A stretch of 35,976 nt of DNA from Muribaculaceae bacterium (GCA_023667285.1 JAMPAK010000001.1:319064-355039), one strand, 5' to 3'. Counted from the first letter of the stretch, positions 1-8,427 are shown. Made by a program: numbers and translations. The notes: generated by a model not told the origin, from the sequence alone.

Positions 1-645
1 CGTGTGGATGGTCGTGGGGTCTACTCGTTCTGCATGTGTCCCGGCGGATTCATCATCCCGGCTGCCAGCGCCCACGGCCAACTGGTTGTCAACGGCATGT
101 CCCCCTCCGGCCGCAACACCCGCTGGGCCAACTCCGGCATGGTTGTCGAGATTCTCCCTGAGGATATCCCCGACGGCGACGGCGTGGAAGGACATGTGCT
201 GAAAATGATGCACTTCCAGGAGATGATTGAGAGAGCATTCTGGGAGGAAGCACGACACACTCAGAACGCACCAGCCCAAAGAATGACCGATTTCGTGAAC
301 TCAAAACCCTCTGAGTCCCTTCCATCCACATCATATCCCCCCGGCATACACCCGGCCCGCATCGACAGGCTGCTCCCCAAGATGATATCCCGCCGTCTGC
401 AGGAAGGATTCAAGGAATTCGACCGCAAGAACAAGGGCTTCCTCACCCCTGAGGCCACACTCATCGGAGCAGAGACCAGGACATCATCTCCCGTCAGAGT
501 CCCCCGCCAGCCAGATACTCTCTCTCACGTCCGCATCGAGGGCCTGTTCCCTTGCGGCGAAGGAGCCGGTTATGCCGGAGGAATCGTCTCCGCTGCCATC
601 GACGGAGACCGCGTGGCCGATGCCGTGAGCAGTTATATCGGTTAA
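1..645 (+). CDS. FAD-dependent oxidoreductase, COG2509-like (C-terminal part)
   Basis: The reading frame is open from the first base of the window, so the gene is cut by the left edge and only the last 214 or so residues are present. The fragment has a YSFCMCPGG motif near its start, as in the family of uncharacterised FAD/NAD(P)-dependent dehydrogenases (COG2509). It ends with a flavin-binding GLFPCGEGAGYAGG segment followed by SAAIDGDRVADAV, the classical C-terminal FAD contact of such flavoproteins. The N-terminal Rossmann motif lies outside the window. The substrate is unknown for this family. Its stop codon shares a TTAA with the stop codon of rsgA on the other strand, so the two genes converge with essentially no spacer and no terminator is visible between them. 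Confidence 0.85.
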   Translation, partial: RVDGRGVYSFCMCPGGFIIPAASAHGQLVVNGMSPSGRNTRWANSGMVVEILPEDIPDGDGVEGHVLKMMHFQEMIERAFWEEARHTQNAPAQRMTDFVNSKPSESLPSTSYPPGIHPARIDRLLPKMISRRLQEGFKEFDRKNKGFLTPEATLIGAETRTSSPVRVPRQPDTLSHVRIEGLFPCGEGAGYAGGIVSAAIDGDRVADAVSSYIG

Positions 646-1592
646 TACCCCTTTCGATACTTGTCATCCTCCGAGTCCTCGAGGATAGACAGATAGGAGG
701 CATAGCGCGACTCTGAGATGAAATGATTCTCCACAGCCTCCTTCACCGCACATCCCGGCTCATGCGTGTGTGTGCAGTCTCCATATCGGCAATCCTTCCC
801 TATGCTGAATATCTCCGGAAAGAAATGACCCACCTCATGGCGGTCAAACTCGAGTGTGCCAAACCCCTTCACCCCCGGAGTATCTATAATAAAGGTGCCA
901 TTCTCCATTCCAGGCACAGCAAACATCTCTGAGAAGGTTGTCGTGTGCATCCCGGTGTCGTGGATAGACGATATCTCCGCCGTAGCCAACTCTATCCCAG
1001 GGATGAGAGCATTGATCAGAGTAGACTTCCCCACGCCTGAATTGCCCGAGAAAAGAGTGGTCTTCCCGTCAAGAACACCGCGGAGGGTGTCCAGCCCTTC
1101 ACCCGTACGAGCTGAGATAGGTATCACCTTATAGCCGATAGAACTATATAGGTTGATGACAGCTCCGAGATACTCCATGGCCTCCTCATCCCCCTCCAGA
1201 AGATCAATCTTGTTTATGACAATCACCGCCGGAACCCTATATGCCTCAGCCGTAGCCAGAAAACGGTCTATAAAAGTCGTGGAAGTCGTGGGATGGGAAA
1301 GTGTCACCACCAGACACACCTGATCAAGGTTTGCAGCAAGTATATGAGCCTGCTTGGAGAGATTGCTCGACCGGCGTATTATATAATTGCGCCTCGGGGT
1401 TATTGAAATAATATATGGTGTCTCCCCACCCGCAGCGTCCGTTATGGTGACATGGTCACCAACAGCCACGGGATTGGTCGTCCGTATCCCCTTCAGTCTG
1501 AAGTTACCCTTGATTCTGCAGGTCATCTCGCGCCCCTCATCTGTGAGCACCACATAAGCCGCTCCTGTATTTTTAATTACAATTCCAGTCAT
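642..1592 (-). CDS. rsgA: Ribosome small-subunit-dependent GTPase RsgA
   Basis: 316 residues, normal length. RsgA is a circularly permuted GTPase that checks late maturation of the 30S subunit. The permuted order is visible: an N-terminal OB-fold (about 1-75), then G4 NKID (127-130), then the P-loop GNSGVGKS (183-190), then G3 DTPG (237-240). The switch region contains IHDTGMHTTT. The C-terminal zinc site is C268, C273, H275 and C281. The start codon overlaps the stop of gluQ as ATGA, so the two are co-transcribed and probably translationally coupled. Nothing is missing. Confidence 0.97.
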   Translation of the reverse strand: MTGIVIKNTGAAYVVLTDEGREMTCRIKGNFRLKGIRTTNPVAVGDHVTITDAAGGETPYIISITPRRNYIIRRSSNLSKQAHILAANLDQVCLVVTLSHPTTSTTFIDRFLATAEAYRVPAVIVINKIDLLEGDEEAMEYLGAVINLYSSIGYKVIPISARTGEGLDTLRGVLDGKTTLFSGNSGVGKSTLINALIPGIELATAEISSIHDTGMHTTTFSEMFAVPGMENGTFIIDTPGVKGFGTLEFDRHEVGHFFPEIFSIGKDCRYGDCTHTHEPGCAVKEAVENHFISESRYASYLSILEDSEDDKYRKGY

Positions 1593-2536
1593 ATATCGGC
1601 AATGATATTCCCTTGAGGGATTTTGCTACAATCATATAAACATAACAAATCCGTCGGCGAAATGGATGAAGGCTCAGGAATCAATCCGGCCATATGAGCC
1701 AGATAGCCCGACAGTTCATTTGCCGACATCCTGAGACGCAAACTCTCCATGCTCATCGACTTGTCGCGCTTCGACAATCTCTGTCCGTCCTTATTGCAGA
1801 CAAGAGGCAGATGGACATACCTTGGGTCTCTCAGCCCCAGCAGCCGCCTCAGATACACCTGCTGCGCTCCTGACAGCAAAAGGTCACACCCCCTCATCAC
1901 TTCATTCACACCCATAAGCGCATCATCTACAGTGACAGCCAGCTGATATGACCAAGCCCCGTCTGCACGGCGCACTATGAAATCGCCACACTCACGCGCC
2001 AGGTTATAACGCTGACAGCCATACACACCATCCTCATACTCAATCTCCTCATCAGGAACAAAAAGCCTTACCGACCCTGGACCAGGCATGGACGCTGACG
2101 GAAACTGAGCCGGACGGCATGTCCCGGCATAAACCACCCGCCCGTCACTCTGATGAGGGGCACTCGCAGCCATTATGTCAGCGCGTGTGCAGTGGCAGGC
2201 ATAAGTATATCCCGTCCTTACAAGCTGTTTGAAGAACTCCTCATAGATATCCCTCCGAAGGCTCTGCATATAAGGGCCATGTGGGCCCACACCCTCAACT
2301 CCACCCTCATCCCAGTCCAATCCGAGCCACCTGAGGTCATCCTCAATCATCCTGGCATACTCCAACCGAGAGCGCTGCGGATCCAGATCCTCGATACGTA
2401 GAATCCACCGCCCCCCTCTCGACCTTACAGAAAGCCACGAGAGAAGCGCGGTAAACATATTGCCCAGATGCATACGGCCTGAGGGGGACGGCGCAAACCG
2501 CCCCACCGGCAACGTGGCACTCTTTTCAGATTTCAT
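1589..2536 (-). CDS. gluQ: Glutamyl-Q tRNA(Asp) synthetase
   Basis: A catalytic-core-only paralogue of glutamyl-tRNA synthetase that in characterised bacteria transfers glutamate to queuosine in tRNA(Asp). About 315 residues, with no anticodon-binding domain, as expected for GluQRS. Motifs: GRFAPSPSG then HLGN (23-26, the HIGH box), IEDLDPQR, a zinc-ligand CHCTRAD segment, and LSKRDKS (the KMSKS equivalent). I chose the ATG at 2536 (MKSEKS) over an upstream in-frame codon at 2560, because conserved sequence begins only about ten residues later. A GTG at 2506, just before GRFAPSP, is also possible because a -7-like box sits at 2542-2549. First gene of a two-gene operon with rsgA. Confidence 0.93.
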   Translation of the reverse strand: MKSEKSATLPVGRFAPSPSGRMHLGNMFTALLSWLSVRSRGGRWILRIEDLDPQRSRLEYARMIEDDLRWLGLDWDEGGVEGVGPHGPYMQSLRRDIYEEFFKQLVRTGYTYACHCTRADIMAASAPHQSDGRVVYAGTCRPAQFPSASMPGPGSVRLFVPDEEIEYEDGVYGCQRYNLARECGDFIVRRADGAWSYQLAVTVDDALMGVNEVMRGCDLLLSGAQQVYLRRLLGLRDPRYVHLPLVCNKDGQRLSKRDKSMSMESLRLRMSANELSGYLAHMAGLIPEPSSISPTDLLCLYDCSKIPQGNIIADI

Positions 2537-2541
2537 GGCTG

Positions 2542-2549
2542 CAAATTTA
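2542..2549 (-). promoter_or_regulatory. Candidate -7 box for gluQ-rsgA
   Basis: On the minus strand this reads TAAATTTG, a match to the Bacteroidetes -7 element TAnnTTTG. No convincing TTTG -33 element lies 19-20 nt upstream. Transcription would begin at about the ATG at 2536, so the mRNA would be leaderless or use the GTG at 2506. Weak on its own. Confidence 0.35.
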
Positions 2550-2654
2550 CTCAAAAACAACGTCCACAGAAAATTTTTGAAAATTTTTCAGAAAAACAGG
2601 GTTACATTCTCCGATTTCCGTCATATATCTTATGTAAACCGCTCTCAACCATTA

Positions 2655-3212
2655 ATGGAAACTCTTATCTGTCCCGAAGACCAAAAGCTGATTGAAGCAC
2701 TCCGAAACGGCCTCCCCGAGGAGACACGGGAGTTCTTCTACGAAGACCTCTGGGCAATGATTGAGACCATCCGGCTCAAACTCTTTCAGGGAAAGCCTGA
2801 CCACAACGACCTTGTGAGCGAACTTTACATACACCTCTCTGCAGGAGACTGGCGAAAACTTGACACCTTCACCGGCCGTGGCGGCTGCCGCCTGAAGTCA
2901 TGGGTATCAATCATCGCATGGCGCTTCTTCATCCTTCGATGCGCTCAGGCAATCCCCTCAGAGGCCATCGTCGACGAGACAGAGGTCTCCGACGAGCATT
3001 CGAGCGACGACTCAGACATGCAGACAGTCATGGATGTTAGAAACGTGCTTGAGCGCATGCCCAACCGCCGATATGCCCGAATCCTCTCGATGCTCATGCT
3101 CGAGGGATTCTCTCCCAAAGAGACTGCCGACGCCCTGGGCACCAACACCGCCAATATCTATAATATGAAACGCCGGGCCATAGACCAGTTTATCAAATGT
3201 TTTGATTCATGA
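2655..3212 (+). CDS. Sigma-70 family (ECF-like) RNA polymerase sigma factor
   Basis: 185 residues from ATG 2655, typical of small sigma-70 family regulators. Residues about 30-95 look like region 2 (DHNDLVSELYIHL, then a tryptophan-rich LKSWVSIIAWRFF helix). Residues about 130-185 look like a region 4 helix-turn-helix (LERMPNRRYARIL, GFSPKETADALG, IYNMKRRAIDQF). The frame is open further upstream to 2460, but that part overlaps gluQ on the other strand and lacks family character. It lies 151 bp upstream of the caspase gene, which has its own -7 box, so the two are neighbours but may be separately transcribed. No strong TAnnTTTG box is seen upstream of this gene. Its regulon is unknown. Confidence 0.82.
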   Translation: METLICPEDQKLIEALRNGLPEETREFFYEDLWAMIETIRLKLFQGKPDHNDLVSELYIHLSAGDWRKLDTFTGRGGCRLKSWVSIIAWRFFILRCAQAIPSEAIVDETEVSDEHSSDDSDMQTVMDVRNVLERMPNRRYARILSMLMLEGFSPKETADALGTNTANIYNMKRRAIDQFIKCFDS

Positions 3213-3319
3213 CCGGCGACATACACACACCACACGCTTTTTCCAGGGAGGACGCCGCCACGGGTGTCCTCCCAATCGTTTTTTCCTCGTTTTATGCCAT
3301 AGATTCAGCAGGAATTTAC

Positions 3320-3327
3320 TACCTTTG
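3320..3327 (+). promoter_or_regulatory. -7 box (TACCTTTG) for the caspase-sigma-CHAT operon
   Basis: TACCTTTG matches the Bacteroidetes TAnnTTTG element exactly and lies 36 bp before the ATG at 3364, giving a leader of roughly 30 nt. Upstream TTTT/TTTA at about 3290 is a poor -33 match at a long spacing, so promoter strength is uncertain. It separates the upstream sigma gene from the four-gene ATGA-linked operon. Confidence 0.6.
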
Positions 3328-3363
3328 CATATCACACACACAACACACATCCTGAAGACACAG

Positions 3364-4248
3364 ATGAAACACCTGCATATACTGCTCATACTCCTGGCAA
3401 TGCTGCTTCCCATCCAGAGCCACTCACGCACCAAAAGGGCTCTGGTGATAGGCCTCGGCGAGCAGCAAGACCCCTCATGGATCAAAATCAACGGCGACAA
3501 GGATGTCCCGCTCGTCGAGGCTATGCTGAGGGCCAACGGTTTCACCGAAATCTCGACCCTCATCAACTCCAAGGCCACAAAGAAAGGTATTGTCAAGGGG
3601 CTATCCACCCTCGCATCACGCGCAAAGAACGGAGACATCATATATATCCACTTCTCAGGTCACGGTCAAAAGATGACAGATATCGACGGCGATGAGACTG
3701 ACGACCCCTGGGACGAGTCGTGGATCCCCTATGACGCCTACCGGGCATATTGCCTCAAAGACAGAGGCGAGAAACATCTCTCAGACGATGAACTCGACGA
3801 CATGCTCACAATCATCGCCGGAAAGGTCGGCTCCCAAGGCTCTGTCGTGGTCACCGTCGATGCATGCCACAGCGGCGACGCCACCCGCGGGCCTAAGGAG
3901 AGACTGACAGTTGTCCGTGGCGTCCGAGACAGATTCATCATACCGGGCAGCGATTTGATGGCTGACAAAACAAACCGGAAAGAGAGGACTCAGACACCAT
4001 GGGTTACACTCAGCGCATGCCGAGACTACCAGCTCAATGCCGAGAACCCCCTCGGATTCGGCAGCCTCACATATGCCCTCCACGAACTTTGGCCCACTCT
4101 CTCCGGCATCACTGACAACTCTCTTCTCGTCAAAACCATAGCCTCTCAAATCCGCAAGAGCGGCATCGGTCTTGAAGTCCCCCAAACACCTGAGATCTCA
4201 GGAGACCCATCCCGTCCCTTCTCCGTCATCTTTGCCCCTCTCCAATGA
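3364..4248 (+). CDS. Exported caspase-like (C14/metacaspase-type) protease
   Basis: 294 residues from ATG 3364, which directly precedes a classical signal peptide (MKHLHILLILLAMLLP, cleavage expected near residue 22); the frame is open upstream but without signal-peptide logic. The mature protein starts with ALVIGLGEQQ, the first caspase-fold strand. It carries the catalytic dyad: His100 in HFSGHGQK and Cys168 in VDACHSGDATRG. An acidic stretch (DGDETDDPWDESW) follows the His. DACHSG with an acidic pocket is metacaspase-like, a group that cleaves after Arg/Lys; this preference is inference. No prodomain or death-fold adaptor is fused. The stop overlaps the next start (ATGA at 4245-4248). It is predicted periplasmic. 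Confidence 0.9.
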   Translation: MKHLHILLILLAMLLPIQSHSRTKRALVIGLGEQQDPSWIKINGDKDVPLVEAMLRANGFTEISTLINSKATKKGIVKGLSTLASRAKNGDIIYIHFSGHGQKMTDIDGDETDDPWDESWIPYDAYRAYCLKDRGEKHLSDDELDDMLTIIAGKVGSQGSVVVTVDACHSGDATRGPKERLTVVRGVRDRFIIPGSDLMADKTNRKERTQTPWVTLSACRDYQLNAENPLGFGSLTYALHELWPTLSGITDNSLLVKTIASQIRKSGIGLEVPQTPEISGDPSRPFSVIFAPLQ

Positions 4249-4886
4249 CAGCCCCCCCACCCTCCGATGCCATCCTCGTGAGAGCATTCACGAGCGGCAA
4301 CAAACGTCTCCAGGCCATCTGCTACAGGAAATGCCGAGCCACATTCGACAAAATCTCTCGATACTTCAAAGCCTCCGAGCAAGACCTCGACGACCTATTT
4401 CATGAGTCATTCGAGGCACTGTGGAGCTCAATTGACTCCGGCGCAATCTTTGTTGAAGGCTCAGGAGTCAAGGCCCTGAGGAGCGATGGCATCACAAATC
4501 CTATCAATGACCTGACAGGCGCCTATTTTGCCGGAATTGTCCGATTCAAGTTCCTGGAATACTGCCGTCGCCACGACCGGATTGCTGTATTCGACGACAA
4601 GGCCCTCCCTGAGGCCGTCGACCTCCCGCCTGACGAGACTATTGATGAAGACATCGACACCATCAAAGACCGTCTCACCCTCATCTCTCTCAACTCACTG
4701 GCAAAAAGCTGCATAGATATCCTTACTAAATTCTACCACGAGAGCAAATCGCTCCAAGAGATACTGGCCGAGCGACCCGAAAACAACTCCTACGACGGTC
4801 TAAAATCGCAAAAGGCCAAATGCCTGAAGACACTCAAAGAGAAAATCATCATCCTATTCAAGGCCCACGGCCTCACCCCACCATGA
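4245..4886 (+). CDS. Sigma-70 family (ECF-like) sigma factor of the caspase/CHAT operon
   Basis: 213 residues. A region 2-like segment is seen at residues about 10-110 (DLDDLFHESFEALW, then FAGIVRFKFLEYCRRHDR), with an insertion between the helices around residues 60-85. Residues about 150-205 could form region 4 (SCIDILTKFYHESKSLQEIL, then QKAKCLKTLKEKI), though the helix-turn-helix is divergent. It is distinct in sequence from the sigma-like gene at 2655. Start and stop both overlap neighbours by ATGA, so translation is coupled to the caspase upstream and to the membrane protein downstream. The downstream membrane protein is the obvious candidate for its anti-sigma factor. Confidence 0.78.
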   Translation: MTAPPPSDAILVRAFTSGNKRLQAICYRKCRATFDKISRYFKASEQDLDDLFHESFEALWSSIDSGAIFVEGSGVKALRSDGITNPINDLTGAYFAGIVRFKFLEYCRRHDRIAVFDDKALPEAVDLPPDETIDEDIDTIKDRLTLISLNSLAKSCIDILTKFYHESKSLQEILAERPENNSYDGLKSQKAKCLKTLKEKIIILFKAHGLTPP

Positions 4887-5581
4887 CATACACACCTGAA
4901 CAAGACAGACAAGAACATATTGACCGCTTTCTTCTGGGGCACATGACTCCCGAGGAAGAGAAAGGATTCAAACGGCAACTCACCTCTGACCGGCAACTCG
5001 CCGATGATGTCTGCATCATGCGTCGCATCATGAAGGCAATCTCGCTCAGAGCATCCCGCCGTGAATGTATGGAACGCTGGGACAACGAGGACAAAGCCCC
5101 TGCAACAACGTCCACCTCCTCGGGACGGAGACGTTGGATGCCTTGGATATCCGCCGCAGCCATTGTGGCCGTCATCCTTACAGCCGGCTCCATATTCTTT
5201 ATCCAAGAAAAAACGGAGTTCCGGTCAGCAGCCACACGGTTGAGCGCCCAAGCCACCCCGGGAAACTATCGAGGCGAGAGTGTTGAGACAAGGCAGATCG
5301 AACATCAGATCAACTCTCTGCGCAAGGAGGCACGGTTCACCCTATCAGACATCGACTCCAATCTTGAGCACTCTATGGTCGAGAAGGGTCTGCGGCCCCA
5401 GGAAGCCGCCTATCAGCAGATTATGATAGACCGCGAGAGATACGAACTGACATGGCTCCGCATCAAAGCCCTGATCTCCGCAGGGCAAATACGGGAGGCT
5501 AAATCCGAACTTCAGAAATATGCAGCCGAGGAAGGCTACAATCAGGAAGCCGCTAAATCACTCCTCAAACAATTTGAATGA
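4883..5581 (+). CDS. Single-pass membrane protein, putative anti-sigma factor
   Basis: 232 residues from ATG 4883. The N-terminus (IDRFLLGHMTPEEEKGFKRQL, then a helical RRIMKAISLRASRR segment) resembles the start of membrane anti-sigma factors, which often read 'LLGELSPEE...'. It lacks the HxxxCxxC zinc-binding signature of ZAS-type factors. A basic SGRRRW stretch precedes one transmembrane helix at about residues 88-107 (MPWISAAAIVAVILTAG), which puts the N-terminus in the cytoplasm. The remaining 125 residues would be periplasmic, mostly helical and rich in Arg/Lys/Glu, with no recognised fold. It sits between the sigma gene and the CHAT gene with ATGA overlaps on both sides. The anti-sigma role is inferred from position, topology and the N-terminal motif. 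Confidence 0.68.
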   Translation: MTYTPEQDRQEHIDRFLLGHMTPEEEKGFKRQLTSDRQLADDVCIMRRIMKAISLRASRRECMERWDNEDKAPATTSTSSGRRRWMPWISAAAIVAVILTAGSIFFIQEKTEFRSAATRLSAQATPGNYRGESVETRQIEHQINSLRKEARFTLSDIDSNLEHSMVEKGLRPQEAAYQQIMIDRERYELTWLRIKALISAGQIREAKSELQKYAAEEGYNQEAAKSLLKQFE

Positions 5582-8358
5582 AAAAGATAATTGCCGCCAT
5601 CACAGCCACTATAGCCATCACGCTTGCTGTGACTCCCGCATCAGGAAATGCCGGAGACATAACTCAGACAGCTACTGACACCGACTCATTGGCAGCCACG
5701 GCTCTCTCCCTTGAAGAGCAAGCCACCGAGGCCGACAACAGCGCCCGTTTCGAGGACGCATACGCGCTCTACAACCGCAGCCTCGACTTATACAAGACCA
5801 TCGGCGACTGGGCCTCTGCGGCCAGGGCACTCCTCAAAATCGCCACGGTAGAGGACCGCCTTTTCCGCATGGAGTCATCTGTGTCAACTCTCAATGCAGC
5901 CGAGCAGGCTGCACGCATAAGCGGCGATGAGGCACGCCTCTTCGAGATTCTCGTGAGAGAAAAAAAGACTGCCCGCACCCTCAACAGATACTCAGACTAT
6001 CTCAGGGCATCCACGTCAATCGACTCCCTCGCCGGAAACTCATCAGACATAGCCATCAGGCGCGAGGCCATCGCAGACCTTGCTGAGACCGCCGAGGAGG
6101 CTGGCGATCTAGACAAAGCCATCAGGATATATAACGGCTTGCTCGAATGGCAAGACTCCATGCCTCAATCACAGCAACGTGATGTCGTGATAACATCAGT
6201 CCTCGACAAACTGGCATATCTGAATCTCGACAACGGCGATTTTGAAAAGTCGCTCGAGGCAGCCCGCAGGAACGTTAAGATGAAAAAGTCCGGCGACACC
6301 AAGAGCCCCATCGGACTGGCTCTCACATATCATCGTCTGTCATCCACATATGCCGCCATGAAAGACACTGCCATGGCCGTGAACTACGCCGACTCCATCC
6401 TCCATGTGGCATCAGAGACTGAGCAGCCATTCTACAAGGCATACATGAACCTCCTGGGCGGCGTCTCATTCAAGCAGACAGACTCCCTCGAGAGATCCGT
6501 GGAATGCTACACACGAGCCATGGAATATCCTGGGCTTGAAATCTCAGCCCATGGCCTCATCGGAAACGTCTACCACCGTCTTGGAGGCAAGGAGAAAGCC
6601 CTCGAACACTTTCAGAAATATGCCGAGCTCAACCTGGCCCGCTATGGCGAGAGATCGGTGGAATATGCATCCGCCCTCCGCCATGTCGCCAACATGAAAG
6701 CATTCAACGGCGACCTCGAGGGTGGATGCGAGGCTTACATGAACTCCATAGCCATCTCTCACGACAATCTCCGCGAGAGACTCAGATTTATTCCATCAGG
6801 CATGAGGGAGAGCCTCCTGAGAGATCTCACAGAGTCCTTGTCTCTGATGACACCTTTCGGCATCTCCTCCGGCCACATAAACGACAATTTCACCACCAAG
6901 GCCTACGAGGGGCTTCTCCTCACCAAGGGACTTCTCCTCGCTTCAGACCAGTCCACCGCAGGACTGATCCAGGCTCACGGATCTCCCGATGACAAGGCCG
7001 ACTATGCCGAGATTCAGCGACTGAAAAACCGCATCGAGGTGATGCAGGGAAACCCGGAGCTGGCCGACTCCGTCCCAAGCCTCTACCACAGGCTCCTGAC
7101 CATCGACAACCGCCTTGCCTCCAAATGCACCCGTTATGGCGATATAGGAGCATTTGCCTCAACCACTTACAAGGATATCTCCAATGCTCTGGGCGACAAA
7201 GACCTCCTAGTCGACTTCACAGACTATGAGATGAATGACGGTGGCAAGCAGTATGCGGCCTTCATCATCCGAAAAGGAATGGAGGCTCCAATGCTCATCC
7301 CCGTCTGCCGTCAGGCCCAGATAGACTCTCTACTCGAGGCAAACGACAGTTTCATCAGCCGCCTCTATGAAGATGAGGCCGGAGAGTCACTCCGCGCCCT
7401 CTGCTTTGACCCCATAACAACCCACGCCAACGAGGGGGGAAGACTATACATTGTCCCCTCAGGTTCATTGTATTCCATATCATTCGCCGCCATTCCGCTT
7501 GATGCCAACACTATTGCCGGAGAGAAATATTCCATCTCCAGGCTCTCATCTGCCCGATGCCTGCTTGATTCCACAAAAATTTCTGACAGACGCTCCGCAA
7601 TGCTCTATGGTGGCATAACTTACAATATGGACGACAACGAACTCGCTCTTGCAAGCATCCCGGTCGACGACTATATGGCAGCCGCGTTTGTCCCGCGCAG
7701 TCCGGCGGTTCACTCTGATACTCTTCCCTATCTCCCCTACACCCTCACCGAGGTCAAAGCCATCGCCGCCCTCCTCTCTGACTCCGTTTCCACCGTCACG
7801 CCTCTAACAGGCAAGAAAGCCACTGAAGCATCATTCATCTCACTCTCAGGCCACTCCCCTGCCATACTCCACATTGCCACCCACGGATTCTACTTCGACC
7901 CCGATGACCACGAAAAAGCAAAAGGCCTGTCAGGAATAACAGACCCCATGAACCTAAGCGGATTGGTGATGTCTGGAGGTAATGCCGAATGGACAGGCCA
8001 GCAATTGCCCCCCACCACTCTCGGCGGACTCCTCACCGCAGCCGATATTGCCCGTTGCGACCTCTCAGGCACATCGCTCGTCTGTCTCTCGGCCTGCAAC
8101 ACTGCCCGCGGATCCTCAGCCACATCCGAAGGGCTCTATGGCCTGCAGCGAGCCTTCAAGAAAGCCGGAGCCGGAACCCTCGTGATGAGCCTTTGGGAAG
8201 CAAGCGAGCTCTCCACGTCAATCTTCATGAACAGTTTCTATAAGAACCTGGTGTCCAACGGCTTCAAAAGACACGCTGCCTTTAGGGCTGCCAGAGCCGA
8301 AGTGCGTCGGCAATTCCCCGAGCCATACTATTGGGCCGGATTCGTCATGGTCGACTGA
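5578..8358 (+). CDS. Exported TPR-CHAT caspase-superfamily protein
   Basis: 926 residues. A signal peptide (MKKIIAAITATIAITLAVTP, cleavage near residue 24) is followed by TPR-like helical repeats over about residues 40-400 (e.g. ARFEDAYALYNRSLDLYKTIG, GDLDKAIRIYNGLLEW, GGKEKALEHFQKYAELN), a linker, and a CHAT domain over about residues 540-925. The CHAT hallmarks are intact: YIVPSGSLYSISFAAIP, His769 in HIATHGFY, Cys840 in LSACNTARG, and AFKKAGAGTLVMSLWEA near the end. CHAT proteins are caspase-related and include separase-like bacterial proteases such as Csx29. The start overlaps the stop of the membrane protein (ATGA at 5578-5581). The signal peptide implies action in the periplasm, unlike cytosolic Csx29. 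Substrate unknown. Confidence 0.9.
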   Translation: MKKIIAAITATIAITLAVTPASGNAGDITQTATDTDSLAATALSLEEQATEADNSARFEDAYALYNRSLDLYKTIGDWASAARALLKIATVEDRLFRMESSVSTLNAAEQAARISGDEARLFEILVREKKTARTLNRYSDYLRASTSIDSLAGNSSDIAIRREAIADLAETAEEAGDLDKAIRIYNGLLEWQDSMPQSQQRDVVITSVLDKLAYLNLDNGDFEKSLEAARRNVKMKKSGDTKSPIGLALTYHRLSSTYAAMKDTAMAVNYADSILHVASETEQPFYKAYMNLLGGVSFKQTDSLERSVECYTRAMEYPGLEISAHGLIGNVYHRLGGKEKALEHFQKYAELNLARYGERSVEYASALRHVANMKAFNGDLEGGCEAYMNSIAISHDNLRERLRFIPSGMRESLLRDLTESLSLMTPFGISSGHINDNFTTKAYEGLLLTKGLLLASDQSTAGLIQAHGSPDDKADYAEIQRLKNRIEVMQGNPELADSVPSLYHRLLTIDNRLASKCTRYGDIGAFASTTYKDISNALGDKDLLVDFTDYEMNDGGKQYAAFIIRKGMEAPMLIPVCRQAQIDSLLEANDSFISRLYEDEAGESLRALCFDPITTHANEGGRLYIVPSGSLYSISFAAIPLDANTIAGEKYSISRLSSARCLLDSTKISDRRSAMLYGGITYNMDDNELALASIPVDDYMAAAFVPRSPAVHSDTLPYLPYTLTEVKAIAALLSDSVSTVTPLTGKKATEASFISLSGHSPAILHIATHGFYFDPDDHEKAKGLSGITDPMNLSGLVMSGGNAEWTGQQLPPTTLGGLLTAADIARCDLSGTSLVCLSACNTARGSSATSEGLYGLQRAFKKAGAGTLVMSLWEASELSTSIFMNSFYKNLVSNGFKRHAAFRAARAEVRRQFPEPYYWAGFVMVD

Positions 8359-8427
8359 CGGTCCAACACATTAGCAATCCACTCGCCCCCCACATCCATC
8401 CCCACTCACAACCGCAGGCAGCAAACG

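Noticed and set aside
3207-3641. Minus-strand frame across the caspase promoter and signal peptide
   Set aside because: It overlaps the clear caspase gene and its -7 box, and its translation shows no family features.
3364-8358. Type III-E CRISPR (Craspase) system
   Set aside because: No repeats, Cas7-11, Cas1/2 or Csx30-like gene is present, and both protease-like proteins carry signal peptides; only the protease-sigma logic is shared.
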